Shown: in pieces, positions 9,857 to 20,976 of the stretch | How the letters are laid out: every line of letters begins with the position of its first letter | Numbering within the stretch: the first letter of the stretch is position 1 | Origin: Ettlia oleoabundans | Taxonomy: Eukaryota; Chlorophyta; Chlorophyceae; Chlamydomonadales | NCBI GenBank assembly: GCA_019693395.1 | Contig: JAAMXP010000776.1 | Location: 1-21,027, forward strand | Length of the DNA: 21,027 nt | Reading direction: 5' to 3' | Notes under the pieces: model-generated | Database searches by the model: none | What the model was told of the DNA's origin: nothing | Seen by the model: only the letters and a program-made list of their open reading frames with translations | Program-made: the position numbers and the translations under genes

Positions 9857-10599
9857 GGTGATGCCGACAGATAAGCGGAATAGTTGTTGAAGGATTAAAG
9901 CCAACTTTGCTCTAGCGCAGAAGCAAGGACATAGAGCCCCCGCGACCTGGCAGTGTGGGAGCCAGCAAGGCGGGGCGACAGAGCGCCGCCACTGTATTGT
10001 TCAACCCCCTACTGCATGCTTTCAGTGGGAGCCTAACCCCAGAATCAGCACAGACATTGTGAAACAAACCCAAATCTCCAAAATTGCAAGCGACTGCCTT
10101 GAAGATTGGTGCATGATTCGGCAACACCGCTGGTGCACTGGGCCTTGCACAATGCTTCTCAGCAGAGCAGGTTTGAGCTAGGGTCCTTGCTCGGATGATG
10201 TTGCACGAAACTTTGCACCCACGCAGTACATGTAAGAGCACAGCAAAGCAGCATCTTGATGTGCTGCGCAAAGCTTTTCCCAAACACCAACCGACGTGCC
10301 CAGAGCCGTTTGTTGTCAGCGCACTGAAAGCTCATGGATCAGCTGCTCCTTTCAAGGACTTGCCGCACCGAGTCAGCATAATAAGCAGCTTGGTCCGGTA
10401 ACGTGGCTTTCAAAACTCTTTCAATCCATGCCGCGTTGGTCCGTGCTTGCCGTGGCGGCAGATTGCCGCTATGGAAAGCGCGCTGTTGGGCATCAGCAGA
10501 ATGCCTGGCAGCTGTTCCGGCGCACATGGGCTCGTTGGCTGGAGGCAGGCTCTGAGCTGTTCTTTTCGTTTGTGTAGCTTTGAGGCCGGCACGTCACAG
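9857..10599. promoter_or_regulatory. Divergent promoter region between hydrolase and amidinotransferase genes
   Basis: Genes leave this 743-nt region in both directions, so it must hold both promoters and both 5' UTRs. No TATA box was recognised. Several small frames exist; the plus-strand frame from the ATG at 10428 to a stop at 10577 would act as an upstream ORF if the transcript starts before it. Two further ATGs (10471, 10501) are in frame with the downstream protein and could extend its N-terminus. Confidence 0.5.
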
Positions 10600-13500
10600 A
10601 TGCTGCAGCGCGCGGGTCGCCGGCTGCTGCAGGCGGCGGGTCCTCCAGGACTTTGGAGGCAGTGGTCTTCGCTGCCGGAGAAGGGTGGGTCAACCGCCTT
10701 AGATCGCCAGTACCTCCTGCGCTGCAGGGCCCACCCTTGGTGGCCCCTCCTCTACTTTTTCCCCTGCTTTATCGGCAATGCGCGCCGTCCCACACACCTG
10801 CAGCCATCCACGACACTGGTTTTGGTGAATTCGTGCCCCTGAGCGACAAGGCGGGGGTGCCTGTGCTTGTGCGGCTGCACGAACGGCAGTGGGGCGCGCT
10901 CGCTCGACTACCAGCCTCCAAACTCAAAGAGGCAGGCTATTCAGGTGTGTTTGTTGGTGAAACCTATCAGTTCAGGGACTGGTAGGTGGTGGAAGTCACG
11001 CGCTGGTTGCAGCGCTGGCAATAAGGTGCGCAACACATCACTTCCCGCCAGCCTGCAGCGGTTGCCGCCTGAGCCATGCACCCGTCCCGTCCTGCCTCTG
11101 ATCCTCCTGCTTGGCTCAATGCTGCATTGGTCTGCAGGCAACCACCTGCCTGGACATGTCGCTATTGTGCGTGATGCCTTTGGGGCCCATGACGACGGTC
11201 ATCGCCACCTGGCACAAGAGGTGGCAGCATTGGGCCCCCACCAGGTGAGCGGGAGGAGTGCAAATAAGAAGGTGTCTTCCACTTTTTTCCGTAAGAAAAG
11301 GGCCAGGACAACCCCTCCTGATGAGTTTCCAGCACCGGGCAGGGGCTACCCGACGGATGTCCAAGCTGGGTTGGCTACTCGGCCGGCTGGCAGGCTGATT
11401 TGCCTATATTGTTGGCTGTTAGTTGGCTACGATGCTTGTGTTCTGATAGGCCAACTTCATGCCTGTTTGCCCGCTTGCGCATGCTCAGAAAGAACCGTTC
11501 TTGCAATGCATGGCTGCCAATCAGCACCCAGTGCCCGCTGTGCGGTTCTGCAGGCCAGCAGCAACTGACTCCAGCAACTGTCTGCACCGCTTGCCTGCTT
11601 CTGCTCCCTGTACCTCCCCGCTGCAGGTGGCGGTAGCTGCCAACGTAACCCACCCACACAACCGCCTCATTGTTGACGATTACGAGCTGGCAAAGGATGG
11701 GCAGTACCGCCTTCGTACCGTCGGCACAGGCACGCAGCACCTCATCCAGCAGCTGAACGACTTTTGTGCATTACTGCTTTGTCAGGCAGCACTGCTGTGT
11801 GGAGATGGTTGCAGTATACATGCTGCACACTGGCGTGGCCATGCACTGGGAATTGCACTGCAAATGAACCATGTACTGCCGGGGGGGTCGGCAGCAGAGT
11901 GGCACAGCCTATACACTCCCTGGCTACCTGCTCATCCCCGGACGTTGCCGGGTCTGCTTTCCGACTGGGCAGCTGTCACCCCTACCTGCTGACCCAAGTA
12001 ATCTCTTTTGCTTCTTCTTCGCAGATCTCTTCCGCTTCTTTAAGCAGCACGACATGCACACAATCCTGGTACCAGATGTGCGTGCAGCTGCCAGCGGGCA
12101 GCTGACCTCCGTCAAGGGAGCTAGCCGTGGCATCAAGCAGTCCACCAACGAGGTGGGTAGCAGCAAGGCAGCACCATGTGTATGGCGGGGCATGGCAAGG
12201 CAAGCTGCACTCAACAAGCGTGCTGGGGGTGGTGCAGCTTACTCTTTCTCTACTAGGCTTGAGCCTAACTTCCTTGCCCTATTTCGCCCAACTTTCCCTT
12301 TCCCGCTTGATCACTATGGCAAAGCATGCGCACTGTCGTTCTTTTGCAGCGCTCACATCAATTTACCTAGGCGATCATTCACTTGTTCTTCTCCTTATCA
12401 CATGATGGCTCCCCCTCTCCCTTCAGGTGTTGATGGTGGCTCCCACCGCCTTTGTGTTCAACGATCAGGCAGCGCAGGACAACACATTCATGAACTCAGC
12501 GGTCAACTCCTTTGACCCGCCAGGCGGCCCGCCAGGTGGGTTGCAAGTTCAACTCTTAACAGCCAACTCCTGACAGTGCTCGAAACATGCAAGGTGGTTT
12601 GACAGGACCAGCCGGGTGTGGGCTCGCCTTGGCTGGGCAGTGGGGGGCAGCAGGGCATGCCAGCAGGCACAATCCTCAATTTGGCATCCGGTAGGACTAT
12701 GTATGTTCCTCGGCTCAGGCATCTTTTTTTCCTACTTCTTGCAGGCCAGCCGCCTCCATCCGTGACCAAGCAGGTCCTTCGTGAGTTTGCGGCACTGCAT
12801 CATGAGTTGACCGAGGTGGCGGGGGTGAAGGTCAACTTGTTCCAGCACAGGTTTGTGGGTGTGCATGGATGAGTGGGTAAACAAGAGCTGGCCAGCTTAA
12901 CTACTTTGGGGAAGCATGCATGCATACATTTGCGACTAGTTGGGTAGCGAATGGCAGTTGTGACCTCAAATTTGGGTGTGCAGACGCAGGGCGATTCTAT
13001 TCGAGAGTGAGTTGAAGCTTGAGCAGTGGGCTGCGCTTCCTCTTGGCATGCATTCCCTGCCATTTTCCTGCACACCACGGTGTTGTGGTCCGCGGCCTTA
13101 ATGCCATATCACAGCATGCTTCCATCGCAGTCTGTCTCACGGCACGCCCGATGCTGTCTTCCCCAACAACTGGTTCTCCACACATCCCGCGGGCGAGGCA
13201 GATAGAGGAGTGGCTCAGGATACGCTGGTTTTCTATCCCATGAAATGCCCCAACAGGTGGGCACACTTATTGTATCGAAAGAAGATGACGTAGGTGTCTG
13301 TCGTCCCTCCAGGGTGCAACCTCAGTCAGGAGAGAGAAAGGAAGTGCAATCGGCAGGGTAGCTGTCCTTGGGTGGCAGCTTGGGCGGCTGTTCGCCTGTC
13401 TGGGCAATATAAAAAGCATTTCGTGCCCGTTCCCGCCCCTGCCCTTTTGCCCTGCCACTTTGCAGGCAGGCTGAGCGACGGGAGGATATCAAAGACGTGC

Positions 13501-15148
13501 TGCAGCACTGGGGATACGCCCGAACGATAGACCTATCGCCACATGAGCAGGAGGGCCGGTACTTTGAAGGGTGAGGGATGGATTTCTTGGTTGGTCCGTT
13601 GTGTACAGGAGCCACGCCTTTCACCTACACTTGCCGGCTCGACTGCATCACCGCTTCTTAACTTGGAATCAAGAATTTGACTGCTTCCACTGTTTTCCTG
13701 CTCCCCGTTTCTCGTTCCTTTCTGCAAGTTACCTTCCTGTGTCTCCCCTACGTTCCTCCTTTGTGCCAGTACCGGCGTGCTTGTGATTGATCGCATCAAT
13801 GGAGTCGCCTACGTGGCACTGAGCGAGCGGGCTGACAGGGGGCTGGCCGAGGTGGGTGGGTTGGCTGGTCAGGGAGGGACATATCCTGGCAACAGGAGCG
13901 TTGCCAGGCATTACTTCTGTTTGTGCCTTTGGAAATGGCAGAGTCCCACCCATTCATATCTTGACAACTCCTTCCCTGGGTTGCGGTATGGTGTTCATGC
14001 AGTTTCTGTGACTGGCGACTGGGGACGCTCGCTCCAACAGCCGTGATGCTGCCCCTTCTGTTACCTCCATGCTGTGCTCTGGCATCCGTGACGCTGCTCC
14101 TGTTGTTAACTGTGGCCGTCTCAATGTTGCCTGCAGCGCTGGGTAGCTGAGATGGGATACAAGGATCTGGTCACCTTCACTAGTTCAGATGCAAAGGGCG
14201 GTACAGTGTACCACACAAACGTGATGATGGCAGTTGGCACTGGTGAGAAAGTTCGTCAGGGGGGACAGCTAATTGCGGGTGGTTTGCCTTGTGAAGCGTA
14301 CAACAAGCGAGGAGCGGAGTGAGGCTGTCTCATTTCGCAGTCCATGGTCCCAACCCTGGCAGCAAACCACCTTCCTAGAAACCCACTCTCCTCTCCTTAC
14401 AATCTGTTCTCTTGGGCCTTTTTTAGATGTGGCTGTGGTGTGCCTGGAGTCAGTCAATGACGAGGCGGAGCGGCGCCACCTTCGCAGCAGGCTTTCGCAA
14501 ACGCACACAATCGTGGACATCAGCAGGGCACAGGTAGGAGGAGGGGTGGGAAGTGGGGCGGGAAGAAAGGTGGTAAACTGGGTGGACAACTGGATGGGCG
14601 GTTTTGCTAACTGCCATCCTCGCTTAACTCATCAGCCACTGGGTGCACGTCCCTTGAGCAGTACACCTGGTCAGCTACGAATCTGCCCCCCCTTGTTCCA
14701 CATGCTACTGCAGATGGCGGCGCTCTGCGGTAATGTTTTAGAGCTTGAGGATGGGCGGGGGCTGCCAGTGCTGGCCATGAGCACACAAGCCTACAACGCC
14801 TTCACCGAGGACCAGAAGCGCGTGCTGCGGTGAGCTGGTACTGCCAGCAGTAGTGATGGCGGCAGTACCCCTGGTGGCAATAGTGGCATTGCTGGCAGCT
14901 CTGCGGTGGCATGCGGTTGTACCGCTGTGCAATGCCTGAGTCGTTCAGCTGTTGCTGGTATGATACGTGTGTGGCTCTAGAATCTGGATGCTCTGCAACC
15001 GTCCCCTGACACCTGACCCAGCCCCAGCGTCCGCTCCCACACAACAACCTGCAGGCGACACGTCGCTGCGCTGCACCACGCCAACATCGACACTTTGGAG
15101 CACATTGGGGGCGGTGGGGTGCGGTGCACGTTAGCAGAAATATTTTAA
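10600..15148 (+). CDS. Amidinotransferase-like (pentein fold, CtlX type) hydrolase with novel N-terminal region, probably mitochondrial
   Basis: Fourteen exons (10600-10684, 10804-10944, 11138-11244, 11627-11765, 12025-12152, 12427-12535, 12745-12850, 13131-13256, 13466-13570, 13770-13851, 14137-14242, 14427-14533, 14714-14829, 15055-15148) join in frame to 516 residues. Residues 201-516 match the guanidino-group-modifying superfamily as found in proteins named citrulline utilization hydrolase CtlX. The marks are VAPTAFVFND at 204-213, HGTPDAVFPNNW at 275-286, FEGTG at 347-351, YHTNVMM with His402, and GGGGVRCTLAE with the catalytic Cys510. Such enzymes act on arginine, citrulline or methylarginines; the exact substrate cannot be read from sequence. 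Residues 1-28 are Arg-rich, lack acidic residues until the end, and look like a mitochondrial presequence. Residues 30-200 belong to no family I recognise. ATG 10600 is preferred for the presequence; ATG 10471 would add 43 residues. The donor at 11765 is the weakest splice call. Confidence 0.85.
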
Positions 15149-15342
15149 AGCAGGAGTTTTTGAAAGGCCAGGCGATTTGTGCAGGCCAACCCGCTTGTGC
15201 AGGACTACCAGGCATAGTCTGCTGTCATTGCTACCAGTTTCTTCCAGCGCCTGAATTTTACAAGTGCCACTAGTCGCCTGTGGCCGGCGAAGGGGCCGCG
15301 AAACCCTTGGCACTTCCCTGAGCGCTCTTACAGATAAATTGT

Positions 15343-15347
15343 TGTAA
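15343..15347 (+). promoter_or_regulatory. TGTAA polyadenylation signal for the amidinotransferase gene
   Basis: TGTAA lies about 195 nt after the stop codon at 15148, a typical 3' UTR length for green algae. Confidence 0.6.
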
Positions 15348-15845
15348 ACGTATTTTGGATTGTGTGGATAATCCAGCTTGGAACGGCTGGGGGTTGGTTG
15401 CTGAACTGAAAAGGCCCCGACCACAAGTCGCCGGCACGGCCGGCAGCAGCGAGGGAGGGGCTCTTGCGACAGCCGCTCGACAGTAGCCCCTGCCATGGCT
15501 GTGTTGTCGTCTTTCAAGCGCTTGTTACTCCCGCCATTTTGAACCAAAGTACAAACTATCCAGCGGGCTATATCCCACCCTTGCAAGCCCAGCGGGGCGT
15601 CGTGCCCATGCCACTCTGCATGTAGCCCCTAGGGCCTGGCATAGCCCGGGCGGCGCAGCCGTCGACCTGGCTATCGACAGGCGCCCAAATGACGCACACT
15701 CAGAATAATTCGGGTAGATACCAATCTCCTGGGGAACTGCATCCGCTTCTGTGATGTCACGAAGCACACAGCACGGCTCGCTTGTCCAGGTGCTTTGGCC
15801 CGCCAGGGAGCCGTGAAGCACACTGATTTCTCGTCTTCTCGGGTT

Positions 15846-15851
15846 TATAAA
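15846..15851 (+). promoter_or_regulatory. TATA box upstream of the ELF3-like gene
   Basis: TATAAA lies in a fitting position. It would place the transcription start near 15875-15885. The first ATG downstream of that point is the one at 15972, which supports that start codon under a scanning model. Confidence 0.5.
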
Positions 15852-15971
15852 GCTGTCAAGGGCAGAACAAGCCCGCCAAAGCGACGCGAAAAAAACAGCG
15901 AAGTGTATTCCGCGCAGACGGCAACATTACAGCAGCAGGACGAGGCCGAGAGCCTGCTGCTGTCCAGCAGC

Positions 15972-18900
15972 ATGCAGCCCGGGGCCGCGGGGCCCCTAGG
16001 AGTGGCTGGGGAGGAGGTAAGCCCCACGATGCTGTCTGGCGCGCCCCTGCCTCACACCCGCCTCCGGCGGCCCCGCCCACCGCCATGGTTAACCTCGGAA
16101 GGTCGTTTGCCGCGCAGGTTCTTCCGACAGCAACTGGGCAGCCTCTTGGCCCCTGTTCGCATGACCCGTGCGGTCGTTTGGAGGGCGTGCCCTCCTGCGC
16201 TTCCGCCGAGCCCGCCACCCAGCAGCAGAGTGCAGCCGTGGCCGCCGCCGGCAAGTTCCACCCGGCCCCTCTGGGAGCAGCAGTCATGCCGCCCCCACCA
16301 GCCAGACCGTCAGCTGCGCCGCTGCCTCCGTCGCCCGGAATGCCCACTGCCAGCCTTGCCACCAGCAGCCAGCGAGACACGCTGACCGCGCCCCCTAGCA
16401 GAATTCTCACCTCTGATTCTGGTACAGAAGAAAAAGATGAGTACCTGATGCGCCTCCTCCGGAAGGGGCCGCCGCCACCGTCGCAGCCTGCACAGCAGGC
16501 CATGCTTCGGCCTCCGCTGCCCCTTTCGCAGGGCGCCCCACCACTGGCGCTCCTTCAGCAGCAACAACAGCCGCCGCCGCAGCAGCAGCCGCTGCCGCAG
16601 CCGGGTGCTGCCGTGGCTGCTGAGGGCACAGGCTTCCGCTCTCCTGGCCCCGTATGGCGGGGCATGCACGGCGGCGCGGCTATGGCAGCAGCTGTGATGG
16701 CAGCGGCAGGCCCCGCCGGGCCAGGCCCGCCTGCGGCAGCAGCCCCAGCAGCGGCGATGGCGTCTCCAGGGCGTGCCCTGCGACGAGAGGCATCCACCAG
16801 CCTGGCCTCTCGCTCTGGTGCGGCAGCAACCACCGGCGGAGCGACAGTGCCCTCCTTCGCTGGCTCACTGCCCACAGCACCCAGTGCAGTCACTGGCGGC
16901 GTCACAGACCAGGCAGTCCCCAGCACGCAGCATGGCGCAGCCGCCACCATGGCTGGAGGGCCCGCCAGTTTGCCTCCGGGCACAGGCAGCGGGCCCACCG
17001 GCGGCAGCGGCGCGGGCAGCGGCAACGCCGCCGCTACAGGTGCGACCGTGGCAGGCCTGCAAGCAAACGGCGATGTGCTGTCAGACAGCTTCGCGGCCAC
17101 GCGGCTCCGCCTGGGCGACGAAATGGCCCACAGTGTCCGCAACACAATGATCAGGTAAGGGAGCCTGCACATCGTTGTTGTTCGCCGCCCCAAACGTCCT
17201 GTACAGCCGCTTGGCATGCAGTGGAGCTGTGGGAGAGCTGTTCGGTTGCATTCGTGCCCCCAATTAACGTATGCAAAGATACGGTTGTGGTTTAATGTTA
17301 TGTCACGGCAACCTGCCTTCTGCTTTACTCTGGCTTATCACCACACCCACTTCCGCGTCCTTCTCGCCTGGCCTCCCTGGACTGTGCTTGTCCCGCTTTG
17401 CTCCGCCCTGCAGGCAGCAGGTCATGTTTCTGGAGCAGCTCTACGACTTGCACCGCGCCATCGCCATCCAGAAGTTGCTGATGCAAAACTGCCCGGAGGT
17501 GCAGCAGGTGTGCGTGCGTCAATGGATAGAAGGTTGGGGATATTGGTAGAGCTGGTTGGTTGTGTGGTGCTAGTGTGGCTCAACTTTAAATGGTGCATGG
17601 GAGGGAATTTCGCACTCCATGAACTTTAAATTGAAGTAGAAAGAAACACAACTAAACTAACACAACTAAAACCTAAACCAAGAAACTAAATTTGAACCTA
17701 CAAAAATGCTGGAACAGTGTTGATTTTCTATGGAAACATGTCTGTAGGGCAGCATGCACCCTTGCCAGCGATTTGCGCACCAGTACTAGGACCGCACATT
17801 GGTCGAGCGCTGCTGTGCGCTCGCTGTGCCTGGTGTACCCTACCTTACCCTGGACCCTATGCCCGTCACCAATCATTCTTTCACCAATCATTCTGACTGC
17901 CTGTACTCCTCTTTCTCCCATCTCGCTGCTTGTACCGCTCGCTCACGTGCATGTACTGGTCATTTCAACTTGTTTGTGCCGCAGGTCATGGGAGAGGCCA
18001 TCCGCCTGATGAGCAGCGTGGGCAGCCAGCACGGCAGCGGCAGCGGCCGCGGCTCCAAGCGCGGGCAACGCACCACGCCCAACGGCGGCGCCACGGTGCC
18101 TGGCTCAGGCTCGGGGGACCCCTCCAGCTTCCGCCCTGATTCCCAATTTGCAGCGGTACCGCAGCTTCCCGGTGAGGCTCAGACCGCTGGGGGTAGCGGT
18201 GATGATGAGGACGGCGGCAGCGGCGATGCCAATGGCAGCGGGAGCGGCCAGAACGGCAGCGGCGGCGGCAGCACGAGCCCTCAGCAGCTCAACACTGGTG
18301 CGCCGCGTCCCCCACTCCTGCCCTACATGTACCTGGCTCACACTGCGGTGGCCACTCCTTCTGGTGCCTCAGTGGCGCCCAATGCCGCCTGGCAGCGGGG
18401 AGTGCAGCCTGCCCCCGGTGGTGCTGGACAGGGCCAACAGCAGGAGCAGCAGCAGGCGGCGCCGCCGCCAGCTCGCGGGCTGCCGCCTGTGCCGCAGGGC
18501 CCTCCGCAGATGGCCCCCTGGGTGGGCCAAGACGCGGGGCTGGCTGCAGTGGGAATCGGCACGCACGCGCCCTCACATGCCGCTGGAGCCGCCAAGCCAC
18601 CCGCTCCGGCTGCTGCCGCGCAGCCAAGCGCGGCGCCAGCCGCCACTCCCGCCGCGCCGCCTGCTGCGCCACCTGCGCGGCAGCCGGCCATGCCGCCAGG
18701 CCCCTTTGGGCCCCCGGGGGCACCTGGCATGATGATGATGCCTGGCATGCCCTCTGCTGGCAACGACCCGCTCGCTTGGTGGTACCAAAACTACTATGGG
18801 GCGGCCGCAGCAGCAGCCAATTTCCAGCAAGCTCAGGCGCACGCTCAGGCCCAGCACCAGGTAGGATAGGATGGGTGCAAGATTAGGACATACATGCTGT

Positions 18901-20104
18901 AACACGTTTTTTCTCATGAAGCAGTGATTGAAACCTTTGAACGGCTATCGAAACGGAAGTTGTGCTGGGGTTTCTGCGACTTGCCTGCTTTGCCCGACGA
19001 GCCGACCTGCCAGCTTGCCTGCTGGTTGCAGCACATGCGGTGCCTGCTCTGCTGTGTGGCAGCTTGCCTTTTGCCTGCTTTGTTGTCTCGGGCCTATCTA
19101 TCACAGCAAACCAGCCCCCTAACCTTCCTGCTTACAACCCCTTGCTCCTGCCGCCCACTTCCCCTCTGCAGATGGGTGGGATGTCCCTGGCCACTGCTCA
19201 GGCTGCCGCCGCGGCAGCCGCAGCGCTCATGCCTCCGCCGCCTCCTCATGCGGCTGCGGCCGCCTGTGGAACGCAGCCGCACACCACAGGCGGCGGCACG
19301 GGGGCGCACACCGCCACTGCGACCAAGTGGTGGCACGACCCTCAGCTCGCTTTCGGCCCAGCTGTCGACACAGAGCTGCTTGCCCGAATGGCGGCTCGCG
19401 GCGCGGGGACAGCCACGCTCGCCAGCGGACGCGAGGGGCTGGAGGTGCAGTCCGCCCCGCCCGGCAAACGCACTGCCAGCGGCGCTGCTGGCGCCACGGG
19501 CGCGGCGCAGCGGCGCGGCAGTTTGTACAGCGAGGGCCGCATGCACCTGAAGCGCAAAGCCGCCGCAGCAGTGGAGGCTGACGAGGCCAGCAGCGGCACC
19601 ACGGGCCACGCGCTGGGCAGCCACGAAGTGGAGGGCGGCGCAGCAGGCGCCGGCAGCCCCCGCGGCGGGTACAAGGTGGGCACAGTGGGGTGTGTTGCCT
19701 TGCGTGTGCGTTTTGTCGCCGTCCTCAAACTATTGCGCTGTTATGGGAGTGGCCACAGTGCAGCAATAGTGGCACGGGCAAATGAGGTGACGTCTTTTAT
19801 TTAAAACCGGCAGCAGCAGAGTTGGGTGGCGTGAAAGGGTCGGCAATGCGGGCAGGAGGTTGTTGGTGGGAATCAGCAGCAGAGCTCTTCCCGCTGCGCA
19901 GCCCAACCCTTTTATTTATCGTCTGCCTCGCCATGCTGCCCACCTTCTTCTCTACTGCAGCGCCAGGAATCCATGCGTGCCCGCAGTGCCCGCGCAGCCC
20001 TCGCCAGCCCTCGCAGCAGCACCGATGGCGCTGCCGGGCCCGCAGGCGGTGCGCAGGACGCGAATGCAGCGGCCCTGCTGCTTGCCATCGGCGGCAAGAA
20101 GTAA
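15972..20104 (+). CDS. Large disordered protein with an ELF3-like helical motif
   Basis: Six exons (15972-16016, 16118-17154, 17414-17507, 17985-18860, 19172-19675, 19961-20104) join in frame to 899 residues. Most of it is low complexity: Ala, Pro, Gln and Gly tracts, a Q/P-rich stretch near 161-178, GS-rich runs after 400, an aromatic cluster WWYQNYYG near 658-665, KWWHDPQ near 736-742, and a basic LKRK near 808 that could be a nuclear signal. The one ordered part is exon 3 and its flanks (about 345-410). It contains MFLEQLYDLHRAIAIQKLL at 365-383. This resembles, from memory, the Q-[LV]-F-E-L-H-R-L-I-K-V-Q stretch of plant ELF3, a disordered scaffold of the circadian evening complex. The other ELF3 blocks were not recognised, so the assignment is tentative. 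An alternative start is the ATG at 16085, which has a strong GCCATGG context, needs no first intron, and gives 895 residues. Confidence 0.72.
17508..17984 (+). other. Intron with an A-rich island
   Basis: This 477-nt intron of the ELF3-like gene holds an A-rich stretch (about 17630-17710) unlike its GC-rich surroundings. Just upstream, an AACTTTAAAT repeat occurs twice (near 17581-17590 and 17622-17631), with an imperfect inverted repeat (CATGGGAG and CTCCATG) between the copies. A 14-nt direct repeat at 17866-17879 and 17881-17894 follows. It may be the remnant of a small insertion; this is inference. Confidence 0.45.
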
Positions 20105-20851
20105 AGTAGCTGGTGCTCCCGGCTCCGGCTCCGGCCCCATCCACCAAAACGATGCGGCAGTCTCACCCTTCTCGGTCACCCATGCACCGAAGCAGGCGTG
20201 CACAGACCTAGCGCTCACTAAAGACTGGCCACGCCCTCGTGGGGTAGGCCCGGCATGGCTCTATCAGCCAGCCCACCAAGCTATGACCATTGTTGCCACC
20301 AAGGCAGCCAACAGCACTCGCCCCATTTTTTTCATGCGGCGCCCGCTGCCCTCGGCGGTTATACGGCTTTCAGCCAGCCGCCGCCAGCTGCCCAACAGAT
20401 GAAGGGCCCCGCTGGACCCTCCTGCGACCTCGGCACAGAATGATATGCCTGCGCAGGGGTGCTGGCGGCCGGCTGCACCCACCAGTGTCCATTGAGCAGA
20501 CAACCAACCAACGAATGACATCTGAATATCTTCCTCTCTGCGGATATTCCTTGCATGGCTGTGCTTGCTTCATACCCCCCTGGCTTCGTTCTTTTTTCCT
20601 TCCCTTGCCCCATTCTTGCGTCCCTGCCTTCTCTCTCCTTGAAGTCAATGATTCATTCATGTCGCTGGCATGTACGACCCTCGTCAGCTTGCCCCAATAT
20701 ACGCCCCAACCTGCATGCACATGATAACATATACACTACTCTTTTCCCGTCGGAATTTTTTGGTGCTTTTGCATGCGCCCTCCCGCCTTCGGTCAGTCGC
20801 GGAGAGCTCTCCCCTCCCCCTCTCTTCCACCTGCCAGTCGAGTCGGTAGCT

Positions 20852-20873
20852 CACCAACCCACTTAGGTTGGTG
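20852..20873. repeat. Perfect 8-bp hairpin in the 3' flank
   Basis: CACCAACC at 20852-20859 pairs with GGTTGGTG at 20866-20873 around a 6-nt loop. It lies downstream of the ELF3-like gene, possibly in its 3' UTR. The role is unknown. Confidence 0.6.
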
Positions 20874-20976
20874 GGCGCGCTGCACACACGCAGCCCTTCT
20901 TCTTTTCACTCTGTTGTAGCGCATTCATATGTCGTTTCCCCCTGCCGTGTCTGTTCATGCCCTGTCCCACTGCACC

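Larger units (their letters stand above)
15149..15971. other. Intergenic: amidinotransferase 3' UTR and promoter of the ELF3-like gene
   Basis: The first part should be the 3' UTR of the upstream gene, ending after the TGTAA at 15343. The second part leads to the TATA box at 15846. No gene was recognised. A short frame starting at the ATG at 15495 ends after 15 codons and matches nothing known. Confidence 0.5.

Noticed and set aside
9912..10283. Minus-strand frame of 123 codons in the divergent intergenic region
   Set aside because: It opens with TTG rather than ATG, matches no family, and lies upstream of the hydrolase gene where a promoter is expected.
10339..10527. Minus-strand frame ending in a plausible-looking peptide (ERVLKATLPDQAAYYADSVRQ)
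   Set aside because: No real ATG-led gene could be built around it. It overlaps the 5' region of the plus-strand gene, has no recognisable family, and upstream frames show no protein character.
13400..13412. TATAAAAA sequence suggesting an internal promoter
   Set aside because: It lies in an intron of the amidinotransferase gene. No downstream start codon opens a sensible frame other than the gene itself.
16310..17217. Long antisense frames opposite the ELF3-like exon 2
   Set aside because: They are mirror frames of GC-rich Ala/Gly/Pro repeats. The plus-strand frame has the splice sites and phase continuity.
17640..17700. Possible tRNA B-box (GGTTCAAAT) on the minus strand in the A-rich island
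   Set aside because: The required downstream CC and a matching A-box are absent, and no cloverleaf could be drawn.
20555..20866. Plus-strand frame of 103 codons in the 3' flank
   Set aside because: It opens in pyrimidine-rich DNA and gives a Ser/Pro/Phe-rich peptide without family features. It is more likely 3' UTR or intergenic.
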